64,000 bases of DNA from Mycolicibacterium frederiksbergense (GTDB lineage Bacteria; Actinomycetota; Actinomycetes; Mycobacteriales; Mycobacteriaceae). The notes under the pieces were generated by a model. That model worked only from the letters and a program-made list of their open reading frames with translations, was not told where the DNA came from and did not search any database. A program made the translations under genes and the position numbers. The stretch's first letter is position 1, and each line of letters begins with the position of its first letter. Of the stretch, positions 1-8,265 are shown piece after piece. Location: assembly GCF_029893345.1 (NCBI RefSeq), contig NZ_JARXVE010000006.1, forward strand, positions 1 through 64,000, written 5' to 3'.

Positions 1-393
1 GTCGCGCAGGAGGCCATGTACCCGGTGATCGCCACCGACTCGGCCGGTGCACCGTTGACCGGTACCAACAGCTACACCGTGCGGTTCGCGCCCGGGCAGT
101 TGCCGCCGGTCAACTCGTTCTGGTCGATCACGATGTACAAGATGCCGCAGAGCCTGTTGGTGGCTAACCCCATCAACCGGTACCTGATCAACTCGCCGAT
201 GCTGCCCAACCTGGCCCGCGACCCCGACGGCGGCATCACCATCCACGTGCAGAACCAGTCGCCCGGCTCCGACAAGGAGGCCAACTGGCTACCCGCACCG
301 GACGGACCATTCCAAATGATCCTGCGGCTGTACTGGCCCAAGGAAGAAGCACTCAACGGCACCTGGAAAGCACCCCAAGCCGTCAAGAGCTAG
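1..393 (+). CDS. DUF1254/DUF1214 family protein, C-terminal part
   Basis: The reading frame is open from the first base, so the start lies outside the window. The 130 visible residues carry the typical end of DUF1214 proteins: a PPVNSFWSITMY core, then NPINRYLI, NWLPAP and RLYWPKEEALNGTW before the stop. These are exported or envelope-associated proteins of unknown biochemical role, common in many copies in mycobacteria. The N-terminal DUF1254 domain and any signal peptide cannot be judged here. Two strong hairpins follow the stop. Family call is firm; function unknown. Confidence 0.8.
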   Translation, partial: VAQEAMYPVIATDSAGAPLTGTNSYTVRFAPGQLPPVNSFWSITMYKMPQSLLVANPINRYLINSPMLPNLARDPDGGITIHVQNQSPGSDKEANWLPAPDGPFQMILRLYWPKEEALNGTWKAPQAVKS

Positions 394-408
394 CTGACCG
401 TGTGGCTA

Positions 409-440
409 TGGCGGCGCGCCCGAAATGGAACGCGCCGCCA
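409..440 (+). terminator. Hairpin after the DUF1214 gene
   Basis: A perfect 10-bp GC-rich stem (TGGCGGCGCG pairing with CGCGCCGCCA) closes a 12-nt loop, 15 bp after the stop codon. It has no long T-run, which is usual for mycobacterial terminators. Likely ends the upstream transcript. Confidence 0.6.
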
Positions 441-465
441 AAGCTCCATCAGCGTTGATGTGCCC

Positions 466-500
466 GCAGCCCCGTCGACGACGAACATCGACGGGGCTGC
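466..500. terminator. Second hairpin between convergent genes
   Basis: A perfect 13-bp stem (GCAGCCCCGTCGA with TCGACGGGGCTGC) with a 9-nt loop lies between the convergent DUF1214 and glutamate dehydrogenase genes. It is symmetrical enough to serve either strand as a bidirectional terminator. Confidence 0.6.
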
Positions 501-573
501 CGTGGTCTCGCGCCAGATCGGGAAGCTCTAGATGGCGTGCAGTTCGGTGACGAGTTCGCGAATGGGCGACGGC

Positions 574-1869
574 CTATGGGTAGAGGCCGCGCAGTTGTGC
601 GGCGTGGGCGACACGTTCGACGGCCAGGCAGGTCGCGGCGGTGCGAAGCGGTAGGCCCAGCTTCTCGGCGTGGGCGTTGACGTGTTCCCAGGCGGTCAGC
701 ATGCGTTCGGCCAGCCGGGCCTCGACTTCGTCGACGCGCCACCAATAGGCCTGATTGGCCTGCACCCATTCGAAGTACGAGACGATGACACCGCCCGCAT
801 TGGCCAGAATGTCGGGAACCACCAGTGTTCCGGCCTCATTGAGCAGACGGTCTGCCTCCGGTGTCGTGGGCCCGTTGGCGCCCTCAACCACGACGGTGGC
901 GCGGATCTGCGCTGCGTTACCCGCGTGGATCACACCCTCGACGGCCGCGGGAACCAGCAGATCGACCTCGGCCGCGAGCAGGTCGTCGTTGCTGATCGGA
1001 TCCGCGTTCGCGAAGCCGACCACCGAACCGGTGGCGTCGACGTGACTTTCCAAGGCGGCGATCTCGAGACCGCCATCTGCTCTGATGGCGCCGTACTGAT
1101 CGGATACGGCGACAACCCGCACACCGGCATCTTCCAGGAAGCGTGCCGCGTGCCGACCGACCTTGCCGAACCCCTGCACCGCGGCGGTGGCGCCCTCGGC
1201 GCGGATACCTCGGGACTGCAGTGCGGCCAGCGCCACATGGACGACCCCGCGCGATGTCGACGTCGCGCGGCCGAGCGAACCACCGAGACTCACCGGCTTT
1301 CCGGTACTGACACCGAGAACGGTGTGCCCTTTCTGCACCGAGTAGGTGTCCATCATCCAGGCCATGGTCTGCTCGTCGGTGCCGACATCGGGGGCGGGGA
1401 TGTCATGGTCCGGCCCGATCAGCGGACTGATCTCACTGGTGTAGCGACGGGTCACACGTTCGAGTTCGGCGCGGCTGTACTGGCGCGGATCGATGCGGAT
1501 GCCGCCCTTTGCACCGCCGTAGGGCACATCCAGTAGCGCACACTTCCACGTCATCCACATCGCCAGGGCGCGAACTTCGTCGATTGTGACATCGGGGGAG
1601 TAGCGCAATCCGCCCTTCGCGGGACCGCGAGAGACGTTGTGCTGCACGCGATGTCCAATGAGGAGTTCGATCTCTCCAGAGTCCCGACGCAGCGGCACAG
1701 ACACGGTGAGCTCGCGGCGCGGGTTGGCCAGCAGCGCGTACATGCCGTCGTCGTAGCCCAAGATCGTGACGGCATCGCGCAGCTGCGCACGCGCGTCATC
1801 GAACGGACCTGCATGCGCAGCGTGATCGGGCGAAGTGAGATCGGCCGCGGTGTGTTCGGTCGTGGTCAC
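574..1869 (-). CDS. Glu/Leu/Phe/Val dehydrogenase (glutamate dehydrogenase type)
   Basis: Catalyses reversible NAD(P)-dependent oxidative deamination of an amino acid, most likely glutamate, in the cytosol. The N-terminal half has the substrate and catalytic signature PYGGAKGGIRIDP with the conserved lysine, and RGPAKGGLR before it. The C-terminal half is a Rossmann domain with GFGKVGRHAA. The open frame extends to an ATG at 1914, but AGGAG six bases before a GTG at 1869 favours the shorter 431-residue form, a normal size for the family. The gene stands alone. Coenzyme and exact substrate (Glu rather than Leu or Phe) are not settled by sequence. Confidence 0.85.
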   Translation of the reverse strand: MTTTEHTAADLTSPDHAAHAGPFDDARAQLRDAVTILGYDDGMYALLANPRRELTVSVPLRRDSGEIELLIGHRVQHNVSRGPAKGGLRYSPDVTIDEVRALAMWMTWKCALLDVPYGGAKGGIRIDPRQYSRAELERVTRRYTSEISPLIGPDHDIPAPDVGTDEQTMAWMMDTYSVQKGHTVLGVSTGKPVSLGGSLGRATSTSRGVVHVALAALQSRGIRAEGATAAVQGFGKVGRHAARFLEDAGVRVVAVSDQYGAIRADGGLEIAALESHVDATGSVVGFANADPISNDDLLAAEVDLLVPAAVEGVIHAGNAAQIRATVVVEGANGPTTPEADRLLNEAGTLVVPDILANAGGVIVSYFEWVQANQAYWWRVDEVEARLAERMLTAWEHVNAHAEKLGLPLRTAATCLAVERVAHAAQLRGLYP

Positions 1870-2086
1870 GACTTCTCCTGTAGTTGGTTGACGTGATGCC
1901 TGAACGGTAGGCATTTGCGGTCCGGCCGAGGAGTGCCTTTCTGCACATCATCAGGACGAATGACTGTGCAACCATGTCACCCCGGTTGAACCGGCAGCTC
2001 TGCTCGGCCGGCGCCGTGGGTGACGGGACTGACCTCGGGCTGATGGACGATGAAATCGCCGTTCTATCAAGGCAAAAGAGCCGGGC

Positions 2087-3583
2087 TCAGTCCTCGCGGC
2101 CGTATTCGTCGAACCAATAGGCGAGTTTGCCCCGCCTGCTCACCGCCCGCAGTCTGGCCTCGGCCGTAGTCCGCATCTTGCTGGTGGTGACGATGAGCAG
2201 TTCGTCGCCGACGGCGAGGCGGGTGTCGGGGAGTGGCACGAACGTGCGGCCGTTGCGGATGATCAACGTGATGACGGCCGGGTCGGGCAGTCGTAGCTCC
2301 AGGATCGTCACATTGTGCAGCCGGGAATGCGGCTGCACCGTCATGGTCAGCAGCTCGGCGTCGAGCACGTCCAGCGGCGCGGCTTCGACCTGGATTTCAC
2401 GGGTGATGTCCCGGGTGATCAGCCCCAGCGCGTTCGCGACGAAACGGATGCTGGGCCCCTGCACCAGGGTGAAGATCACCACCAGGACGAACACGATGTT
2501 GAGCAGCCGGTAGCTGTCGGGCACCCCGGCGACAATCGGGAACGTCGCCAACACGATCGGCACTGCACCGCGCAACCCGGCCCAGGACAGGAAGAGTTGT
2601 TCGCGGAACGGAATCCGGAATCCGGTCAGCGACAGCAGCACCGATACCGGTCGGGCAACCAGCAGCAGAACCAGCCCGATCGCGATCGCAGGGACGACAT
2701 CGTCGGCCAGATCGTGCGGGTTGACCAGCAGCCCGAGCAACACGAACAGTCCGATCTGCGCCAGCCAGCCCAGCCCTTCGGCGAACGAGCGGGTCGCCGA
2801 CCGGTGCGGCAGGCCCGAATTGGCCAGCACCACCGAGGCCAGATAGGCGGCGATGAAGCCGCTGGCATGGGCACTGCCGGCGGCGGCGAAGGCGACCAGC
2901 CCCAGCCCGAACGTGGCGATCGGGTACAGGCCCGATGCCGGCAGTGCGATGCGCCGCAGCGCCAGCGCGCCCGCGAACCCGACGACCAGGCCCAGCAGGG
3001 AACCGGTGACCAGTTCGTAGAGCAGGTCGGTGATGGCTCCTTCGGGGTGGAACACGAACGGCACCACGCTGAACATCAACACGAGGATGACCGCGGGCGC
3101 GTCGTTCAATCCGGATTCGGCCTCCAGCAGGCCGGCCAGGCGCCGGGGCAACGGCAGGATCCGCAGCACCGAGAACACGGCGGCGGCGTCGGTGGAGGCG
3201 ACGATCGCCCCGAGCAGCAGCGCGAGTTGCCAGTCCATGTGCAGCAGCAGGTGTGCACCGACCGCGGTGACGACGGTGCTGATCACCACCCCGGCGGTGG
3301 CCAGCACCGTGGCGGGGGCCAACACCGCGCGGATATCGGAATATCGCGTGGTCAAACCGCCCTCGACGAGGATCACCGCCAGGGCCGTGGTGCACACATT
3401 GCGGGCCAGTTCGACGTTGCTGAACGCCAGCCCGAATCCATCGACGCCGAGCACCATGCCGACCAGCAGGAAGAACAGCAGGCTGGGAAACCCGATCCGG
3501 GTCGCCACGCGGGTACCGACGATGCTGGCCAGCAGCACGAGGCCGCCGATCAGCAGGGTGAGGTACAGCTGGTTCAGACTCAT
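2087..3583 (-). CDS. K+/H+ or Na+/H+ antiporter, CPA1/NhaP2 type with TrkA-C domain
   Basis: A 498-residue membrane protein with about 12 to 13 hydrophobic segments through residue 390 and a cytosolic C-terminal TrkA-C domain (about 400-480) expected to bind a regulatory ligand. The antiporter signatures STDAAAVF (near residue 130) and ESGLNDAPAV (near 155) are intact; the acidic residues there are the cation/proton exchange site in CPA transporters. The length and domain order fit the CvrA/NhaP2 group, which exports K+ or Na+ against protons. It is divergent from a TrkA-type gene 80 bp away, which supports a potassium role. Ion specificity is inferred. Confidence 0.85.
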   Translation of the reverse strand: MSLNQLYLTLLIGGLVLLASIVGTRVATRIGFPSLLFFLLVGMVLGVDGFGLAFSNVELARNVCTTALAVILVEGGLTTRYSDIRAVLAPATVLATAGVVISTVVTAVGAHLLLHMDWQLALLLGAIVASTDAAAVFSVLRILPLPRRLAGLLEAESGLNDAPAVILVLMFSVVPFVFHPEGAITDLLYELVTGSLLGLVVGFAGALALRRIALPASGLYPIATFGLGLVAFAAAGSAHASGFIAAYLASVVLANSGLPHRSATRSFAEGLGWLAQIGLFVLLGLLVNPHDLADDVVPAIAIGLVLLLVARPVSVLLSLTGFRIPFREQLFLSWAGLRGAVPIVLATFPIVAGVPDSYRLLNIVFVLVVIFTLVQGPSIRFVANALGLITRDITREIQVEAAPLDVLDAELLTMTVQPHSRLHNVTILELRLPDPAVITLIIRNGRTFVPLPDTRLAVGDELLIVTTSKMRTTAEARLRAVSRRGKLAYWFDEYGRED

Positions 3584-3663
3584 CGTGAGGTTAGTTAATC
3601 AGGGTGAAGGCCCTCGAGTGGGCGGTGCGGATAGGCGAAAATGGCTGAGTGAACGGGCGGATG

Positions 3664-4356
3664 ATGCGAGTCGTGGTCGCCGGTGCGGGCAATGTGGGCC
3701 GCTCCGTCGCGCGCGAGTTGCTCGACAACGGTCACAAGGTCTTGCTGATCGAGCAGCAGCACCGTAAATACGAGCCACACACCGTGCCGGCCGCCGACTG
3801 GTTGCTGGCAGACGCGTGCGAGCTCACCTCCATGGAAGAGGCAGGCATCGAAACCTGCGATGTGCTGATCGCGGCCACCGGCGACGACAAGGCCAACCTC
3901 GTGATCGGCTTGCTGGCCAAGTCCGAGTTCGGGGTGCCCAGGGTGGTGGCCCGGATCAACGACATCCGCAATCAGTGGCTGTTCGGTCAGGCCTGGGGCA
4001 TCGATGTCGCAGTATCGACTCCCGGCTCCTTGGTCGCCGGCATCGAGGGGGCCATCGACGTCGGGCATCTGGTGCGGTTGATGGCGCTGCGTGGAGGCCG
4101 GGTGGAACTGACCAAACTCACTCTGCCGCAAGACAACCCGGTGGTCGGGCACCGGGTGGACCGATTGGAGCTGCCGGTGGACACCGCGCTGGTCACCGTG
4201 GTCCGTGGCAACACGGTCATGTTGCCCAAACCCGACGACGTGCTCGAGGCCGGCGACGAGTTGCTGTTCACCGCCAACCGCACCTCGGAGAATTCGCTGC
4301 TGACCGCTATCCACGGCGGCGAGTTCCTCCGGGAAGCGATTGCCGAGGAGCCCTAG
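3664..4356 (+). CDS. TrkA-type potassium transport regulatory protein (CeoC-like)
   Basis: Cytosolic RCK protein of about 230 residues. The N-terminal Rossmann domain (1-125) opens with MRVVVAGAGNVGRS and contains the conserved ATGDDKANLV and VVARINDIRNQWLF stretches. The C-terminal TrkA-C domain (about 140-220) ends around GDELLFTA. The pattern closely resembles mycobacterial CeoC, which with CeoB regulates K+ uptake. No CeoB partner and no Trk channel lies beside it; its neighbour is the divergent antiporter, so it may regulate that protein. In-frame starts exist at GTG 3649, ATG 3661 and ATG 3664; the last is chosen because the family begins at this methionine. Confidence 0.8.
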   Translation: MRVVVAGAGNVGRSVARELLDNGHKVLLIEQQHRKYEPHTVPAADWLLADACELTSMEEAGIETCDVLIAATGDDKANLVIGLLAKSEFGVPRVVARINDIRNQWLFGQAWGIDVAVSTPGSLVAGIEGAIDVGHLVRLMALRGGRVELTKLTLPQDNPVVGHRVDRLELPVDTALVTVVRGNTVMLPKPDDVLEAGDELLFTANRTSENSLLTAIHGGEFLREAIAEEP

Positions 4357-4365
4357 GCTCATCAC

Positions 4366-4671
4366 ATGCACGCCGACACCGGGAACGCCGAACACACCGA
4401 ACAACCGGAGCGCCGGTTGGTCATCAGGGTTAATTCGAACGCCAAGATGTCACGCGGCAAGGCCGCGGCGCACGCCGTGCACGCCGCGCTCAAGCTCTAC
4501 GGCATCGAATACGACCACCCGGTCATCGTCATCGGCGGCAAGCCCGATGAGATCCTGGCGCAGACGGTGCACGTGCGCGATGCCGGGCGCACCGAGTTGG
4601 AGCCCGGCACGCTGACCGCCGGGGCGAGCTGGGAATACAAGGACGCGGCGGACCCGGACGGGGCGCAGTAG
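4366..4671 (+). CDS. Short Pth2-like (peptidyl-tRNA hydrolase 2 family) protein
   Basis: A 101-residue protein with two hallmark motifs of the Pth2 fold: NAKMSRGKAAAHAVHAAL near residues 28-45, matching the MSKGKxAAQxxHA helix with the catalytic histidine, and DAGRTELEPGTLT near residue 72, matching the DAGRTQIAPG loop. Pth2 frees tRNA from stalled peptidyl-tRNA. The segment between the motifs is about 30 residues shorter than in archaeal and eukaryotic Pth2, so this is a minimal version whose activity is not assured. It follows the TrkA gene by 9 bp and its 3' half overlaps the convergent Fic gene by 222 bp. Confidence 0.6.
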   Translation: MHADTGNAEHTEQPERRLVIRVNSNAKMSRGKAAAHAVHAALKLYGIEYDHPVIVIGGKPDEILAQTVHVRDAGRTELEPGTLTAGASWEYKDAADPDGAQ

Positions 4672-5220
4672 CGCGGCCGTCCCGTCGCGGCGGAACGGCA
4701 TCGAGTCGCGGGACGCGCCGATCCACTCCGAACGGGACATGTCATCGAGGAGCAACCGGCGTCCGGCCCGGCCGGCGAGCAGATGCAGCAGCAGGGTTCC
4801 GGTGCGTCCGTTTCCCTCACGGAACGGATGAATCTGGTTGTAGTCGGCGTAGATGCGGGCCAGACGGTAGGACAACGTGCCGTCGTCGATCGTGGTGCCC
4901 TCGTCGGCGAGCCGTCCGATCTCGACGTGCAGTGGATCCAGTGCGCGGGGAATGCGCGCACTGGAACCGAATGAGCTGTCGCCGCGTCGCAGTTCGACGA
5001 TGCGCGGCTTGCCCGCCCAGGCATACACGTCGCCGAACACGTGCTGGTGCAGCGAGTGCACGTCCAGTTCCGCGTCCTGGCTGCGCAGGTGCACCTGCAG
5101 GATTCGGCCTGCGGTCGCCATGAAATCCAGCTGAGCGAGTGTGGCAGCGTCATGCACGCCGAAGTTGTTGCGCAGCATCGTTGTTCCCGGGATGAGATAC
5201 GGCCGGCGCCGGGCGAACAT
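4450..5220 (-). CDS. Fic family protein (probable AMP transferase)
   Basis: Fic enzymes transfer AMP or another nucleotide moiety to a hydroxyl side chain of a target protein. The full motif HPFREGNGRT is present with the catalytic histidine and the phosphate-binding GNGR. Upstream, DVHSLHQHVFGDVYAWAG and RRGDSSFG match the first half of the fold. The frame opens at 5523, but the Fic similarity begins after ATG 5220 (MFARRRPYLIPG), so that start is used, giving 256 residues. No inhibitory alpha-helix motif or VbhA-type antitoxin is visible next to it. The last 70 or so residues lie over the Pth2-like gene, look non-conserved, and may be tail or shadow. Confidence 0.75.
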   Translation of the reverse strand: MFARRRPYLIPGTTMLRNNFGVHDAATLAQLDFMATAGRILQVHLRSQDAELDVHSLHQHVFGDVYAWAGKPRIVELRRGDSSFGSSARIPRALDPLHVEIGRLADEGTTIDDGTLSYRLARIYADYNQIHPFREGNGRTGTLLLHLLAGRAGRRLLLDDMSRSEWIGASRDSMPFRRDGTAALLRPVRVRRVLVFPARPGGQRAGLQLGAPGIAHVHRLRQDLIGLAADDDDRVVVFDAVELERGVHGVRRGLAA

Positions 5221-5253
5221 GGGCCGCCGCGGGTGGGGACCCGGGTCGGGGAG

Positions 5254-5424
5254 ATGTCGCCCCAGGTGTTCGCCGAACGTTACGGAACCGGTGCACCGAT
5301 GCTGCTGGGGAAGGTGGAACTCGACAACGGCCAATGGATCACCGGATTCGGCTGTGATCACGCCGCGCCCGCACAGGGTCGCGATATCACCGAGTATCGG
5401 GGCTGGTTGGCCGCGATGTCCTGA
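5254..5424 (+). pseudogene. Relic of an allophanate hydrolase C-terminal domain
   Basis: A 56-codon frame whose translation resembles only the very end of AtzF-type allophanate hydrolases and their stand-alone relatives: LGKVELDNGQWITGF, then DITEYRGWLAAM. In those proteins this closes a domain of about 120 residues. Everything upstream of the fragment is occupied by the divergent Fic gene, so the rest of the domain is missing. I read it as a remnant left by a deletion or replacement. It could still be an expressed small protein, but no good ribosome site precedes the ATG. Confidence 0.45.
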
Positions 5425-5549
5425 GCTTGCGCGGACCACACGCCTGGGGATGAAGTCCGCCTTGGGGATAACCCACCGATCAACTGGCCTGGTTGTCGGT
5501 ACGTAGCGAGACCGTTGCCGCAATCATCCCTGCGAACAAGGAACGCGAC

Positions 5550-6449
5550 ATGGGTAACCGAGCCAACTTCGTGATCGTCGAAAACGGCAAGTGGCAGCTG
5601 TATTACTCGCACTGGGCGGGCTGTCGCATGCTCGACGCCTTGGCGTTCGGGCCTGAATTCGCCGTCCAGTACATCCGGGCCCTACGGGTGTGCGGCCCGG
5701 CGGAGTGGACTGATCCACTGTGGGCCGATGGCGGTGCGGTCGTCGACATCGACCGCAAGAGATTGTTGTTCTTCGGCGACGAACTGATGTGCGACATGCC
5801 GATTCGTCGGGCAATGATGAACGTGCTCGGCATAACCTGGTCCGACTACGCGGTGGGATGGGCTTACGGTGGGACGCACGAACTCGCCCAGTACGTTGAT
5901 GCGGGGCGAGACTGGGATGAGGAGCTCTGCGGGCCTGATATGACATTGGCGCGCAAGCGAAACAGCCTATGTCATGTGGTGTCAGTCGTAGATACTGTTG
6001 GGCGCCTTCGGCTGTGGCCGTTGTGGTGGGGCGTGAGTTCGGCACGCCACGGGACCGCACTACTGGAACTTCTTCCAGGCAAGGGATTTTCCCGGATCCG
6101 GATGGGCAAGATCCCAGTGGGTGGCGTGCACGTCGACACGCGGACGCGCAGTGTCGGTGTCTGGTATACGGACGACCCGCAAAATGTGTTCGACCGCTTG
6201 CCGAGGCTGTGGTCTGGGTGGCAGACGGAATGCTGGGACGATCGCCACGAGGAACAGGTGGCGCTCTGTGGCCGCGCACTCCGGGTGCCCGAGTTGGATC
6301 TTGGTGTGGGGGCCACCAATGGTCTGGAGTGGGTGCGGAAGCGGGTGTTCCAGAGCGTCTCCGATGCACCTCTACGTCCGACGTCGGGTCAATGGTCCAG
6401 GTTTGAGCAGGCGTGTTCTGAAGTCGGTCTATATACTCGGAGTGCGTAA
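5550..6449 (+). CDS. Conserved hypothetical protein
   Basis: A 299-residue soluble protein, starting at ATG 5550 with AAGGAA seven to twelve bases upstream rather than at the longer open frame from 5493. The N-terminus MGNRANFVIVENGKWQLYYS, followed by GPEFAVQYIRAL and DIDRKRLLFFGDE, is recognisable from actinobacterial hypothetical proteins. It is rich in tryptophan and tyrosine and has no signal peptide or membrane segment. I do not know a function. Its stop codon overlaps a spurious ATG, and vapB starts 20 bp later, so the three genes may be co-transcribed or the VapBC promoter may lie at its end. Confidence 0.7.
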   Translation: MGNRANFVIVENGKWQLYYSHWAGCRMLDALAFGPEFAVQYIRALRVCGPAEWTDPLWADGGAVVDIDRKRLLFFGDELMCDMPIRRAMMNVLGITWSDYAVGWAYGGTHELAQYVDAGRDWDEELCGPDMTLARKRNSLCHVVSVVDTVGRLRLWPLWWGVSSARHGTALLELLPGKGFSRIRMGKIPVGGVHVDTRTRSVGVWYTDDPQNVFDRLPRLWSGWQTECWDDRHEEQVALCGRALRVPELDLGVGATNGLEWVRKRVFQSVSDAPLRPTSGQWSRFEQACSEVGLYTRSA

Positions 6450-6469
6450 TGTATATATCGGAGGTGTCC

Positions 6470-6676
6470 ATGACCAAGAGGCTTATCGACATCGACGACG
6501 AGCTACTCGCCGCTGCGCAACGAGAGCTCGAAACGACGGGAATTGCCGACACGGTCCGGTCGGCGTTGCGTCTCGCATCAACGCAGTCGGCACGCGTGCG
6601 GCAGGCGGAGTGGCTCGCCTCGGGCGGCCTGGCGTCTCTCGCGGAGCGACGTCACCGGGACGAGGTATGGCGCTGA
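6470..6676 (+). CDS. VapB-type antitoxin
   Basis: A 68-residue antitoxin with an N-terminal ribbon-helix-helix DNA-binding segment (TKRLIDIDDELLAAAQRELE followed by TVRSALRLA) and a charged C-terminal tail that would wrap the toxin. An in-frame ATG exists at 6449, but GGAGG lies just upstream of the ATG at 6470, which decides the start. The stop overlaps vapC by 10 bp, the usual translational coupling. The antitoxin should repress its own promoter; near-repeats TATATACTCGGAG and TATATATCGGAG between 6430 and 6463 are possible binding sites. Confidence 0.85.
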   Translation: MTKRLIDIDDELLAAAQRELETTGIADTVRSALRLASTQSARVRQAEWLASGGLASLAERRHRDEVWR

Positions 6677-7089
6677 CGGCACGGTTCCTCATCGACACCA
6701 GTGCAGCCGCTCGAATGGCACACCCGGTGATTGCGGATCGGCTGCGCCCGCTCATCGAAGCAGGCTTGGTGGCCACCTGCGCGGTGCTTGAAGCCGAAGC
6801 GCTTTACAGCGCCCGATCGGCGGTCGAGTATGCGCAGTTGCGTGCGGACCGTCGCGCTGCCTACGAGTATCTGCCGACCGACGATGAGCATTGGCAATCG
6901 GCTTTTGACGCGCAGTTCAGGTTGGCGCAGGCCGGTCAGCACCGCTCGGTGGGCATCGCCGATCTACTGACGTCTGTGATCGCAAGCCGTCACCGGCTGA
7001 CGGTGGTGCATTACGACGCGGACTTCGAGATTGCCGCCTCGGTACTGGATTTCGAGCATATTTGGGTGGCGCCTCCGGGCAGCTGTTGA
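6667..7089 (+). CDS. VapC-type toxin, PIN-domain ribonuclease
   Basis: A 140-residue PIN-domain protein expected to cleave RNA (tRNA or rRNA in characterised VapC toxins) using Mg2+ or Mn2+. The acidic quartet is visible: D10 in FLIDTSAA, E44 in AEALYSA, D99 in IADLLTSVIA, and D117 with D119 in HYDADFE. The toxin is therefore probably active. It overlaps vapB by 10 bp, and ends 18 bp from the convergent FadE gene. Confidence 0.88.
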   Translation: MALTARFLIDTSAAARMAHPVIADRLRPLIEAGLVATCAVLEAEALYSARSAVEYAQLRADRRAAYEYLPTDDEHWQSAFDAQFRLAQAGQHRSVGIADLLTSVIASRHRLTVVHYDADFEIAASVLDFEHIWVAPPGSC

Positions 7090-7107
7090 GTCACAGTCCG
7101 ATTGGCG

Positions 7108-8265
7108 TCAGCCTTCGGGCCCGATTGCCCGGGTCAGCTCCGCATAGCGGCCGACGTGGTAATCGGTTGAGCCGAACTCGTACTGCACCGCAGTGAGCCG
7201 CTTGAAGTAGTGGCCGATCGCCAGTTCCTCGGTCATACCCATGCCGCCGTGCAACTGCACGGCGTTCTGCCCGACGAAACGCGCGGCCCGTCCGATGGTC
7301 GCCTTGGCCGCCGAGACCGCCTTGGCCCGTGCCGCGGGTTCGGCATCGAGATTCAGTACGGCGAGATAGACCGCCGCCGAGGCTTGTTCGACCTCCATGT
7401 GCATGTCGACCATCCGGTGTTGCAAGGCCTGGAAGCTGCCGATGGGCTGGCCGAACTGCTGGCGCTGCTTGCAGTACTCGACCGTATCGGCCAGCACCTT
7501 GCGCATACCGCCCACGGCCTCGGCGCACACCGCCGCGGCACCCTCGTCGCGGGCCAACTGCAGTGCCGGCCAGGCCTGGCCCTCGATGCCCAGCAACGCG
7601 TCGGCCGGTAGCCGGACATCCTCGAAGGTCAGGTCCGACGCTCTGCGGTCATCCACCGTGCGGTACTCGTGCGAGATGAATCCCGTTGTCAGCGAATCGG
7701 TGTCGATCAGGAACAGGGAGATCCCGTCGGTGTCTGCGCGTTCGCCCGATGTGCGTGCGGTCACCAGCAGGTGGCCGGCCAGCGGTGCGCCGACGGCCAT
7801 CACCTTCGACCCGTTGAGCACCCACTCGTCGCCGTCGCGCCGCGCGGTGGTGGACACGTCGCGCCAGTTGTCCCCGGAGGTCGGCTCGGTGGCCGCCAGC
7901 GCGACGATGGCCGAACCGGCGACGACGTCGCGCAACAGGGCCGCCGCGGCCGGCTCACCGGACCGGTGTAACAGACCACCGGAGACCACCACGGTGTCCA
8001 CGAACGGTTCGATCACCAGGGCATGGCCCAATGCCTCGGCGATGACCATGGTTTCGACCGGACCGCCACCGATGCCGCCGACTTCCTCGGGCAGGGCGGC
8101 GCCCAGGATGCCGAGTTCGTCGGCGAAGGCGCGCCAGATCTCGGGTTGCCAGCCGGGACCGGTCTTGGCTGCGGCGCGGCTCGACGCCAGGTCGTATCGG
8201 CTGGACAGGAATTTGGTCAGCCCGTCGCGCAGCAGTTCCTGTTCGTTGGTCAGGTTGAAGTCCAT
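7108..8265 (-). CDS. Acyl-CoA dehydrogenase (FadE family), probable non-catalytic-type subunit
   Basis: A 385-residue flavin-dependent acyl-CoA dehydrogenase with the helical N-domain, the central beta-domain (ATEPTSGDNW, WVLNGSKVMAVGAP) and the C-terminal helical domain (QFGQPIGSFQALQHRMVD, VQLHGGMGMTEE). The usual EGTSEIQ segment near the C-terminus is replaced by QYEFGSTDYH, so the common catalytic glutamate is absent there. That is typical of one subunit of the heteromeric (alpha2beta2) dehydrogenases used for steroid and other bulky acyl-CoAs. Its start directly abuts the stop of the adjacent FadE, the presumed partner. Confidence 0.85.
   Translation of the reverse strand: MDFNLTNEQELLRDGLTKFLSSRYDLASSRAAAKTGPGWQPEIWRAFADELGILGAALPEEVGGIGGGPVETMVIAEALGHALVIEPFVDTVVVSGGLLHRSGEPAAAALLRDVVAGSAIVALAATEPTSGDNWRDVSTTARRDGDEWVLNGSKVMAVGAPLAGHLLVTARTSGERADTDGISLFLIDTDSLTTGFISHEYRTVDDRRASDLTFEDVRLPADALLGIEGQAWPALQLARDEGAAAVCAEAVGGMRKVLADTVEYCKQRQQFGQPIGSFQALQHRMVDMHMEVEQASAAVYLAVLNLDAEPAARAKAVSAAKATIGRAARFVGQNAVQLHGGMGMTEELAIGHYFKRLTAVQYEFGSTDYHVGRYAELTRAIGPEG

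Noticed and set aside
2315..3598. 427-codon glutamine/histidine-rich frame antisense to the antiporter
   Set aside because: Composition is that of a complement to hydrophobic codons; not a real gene.
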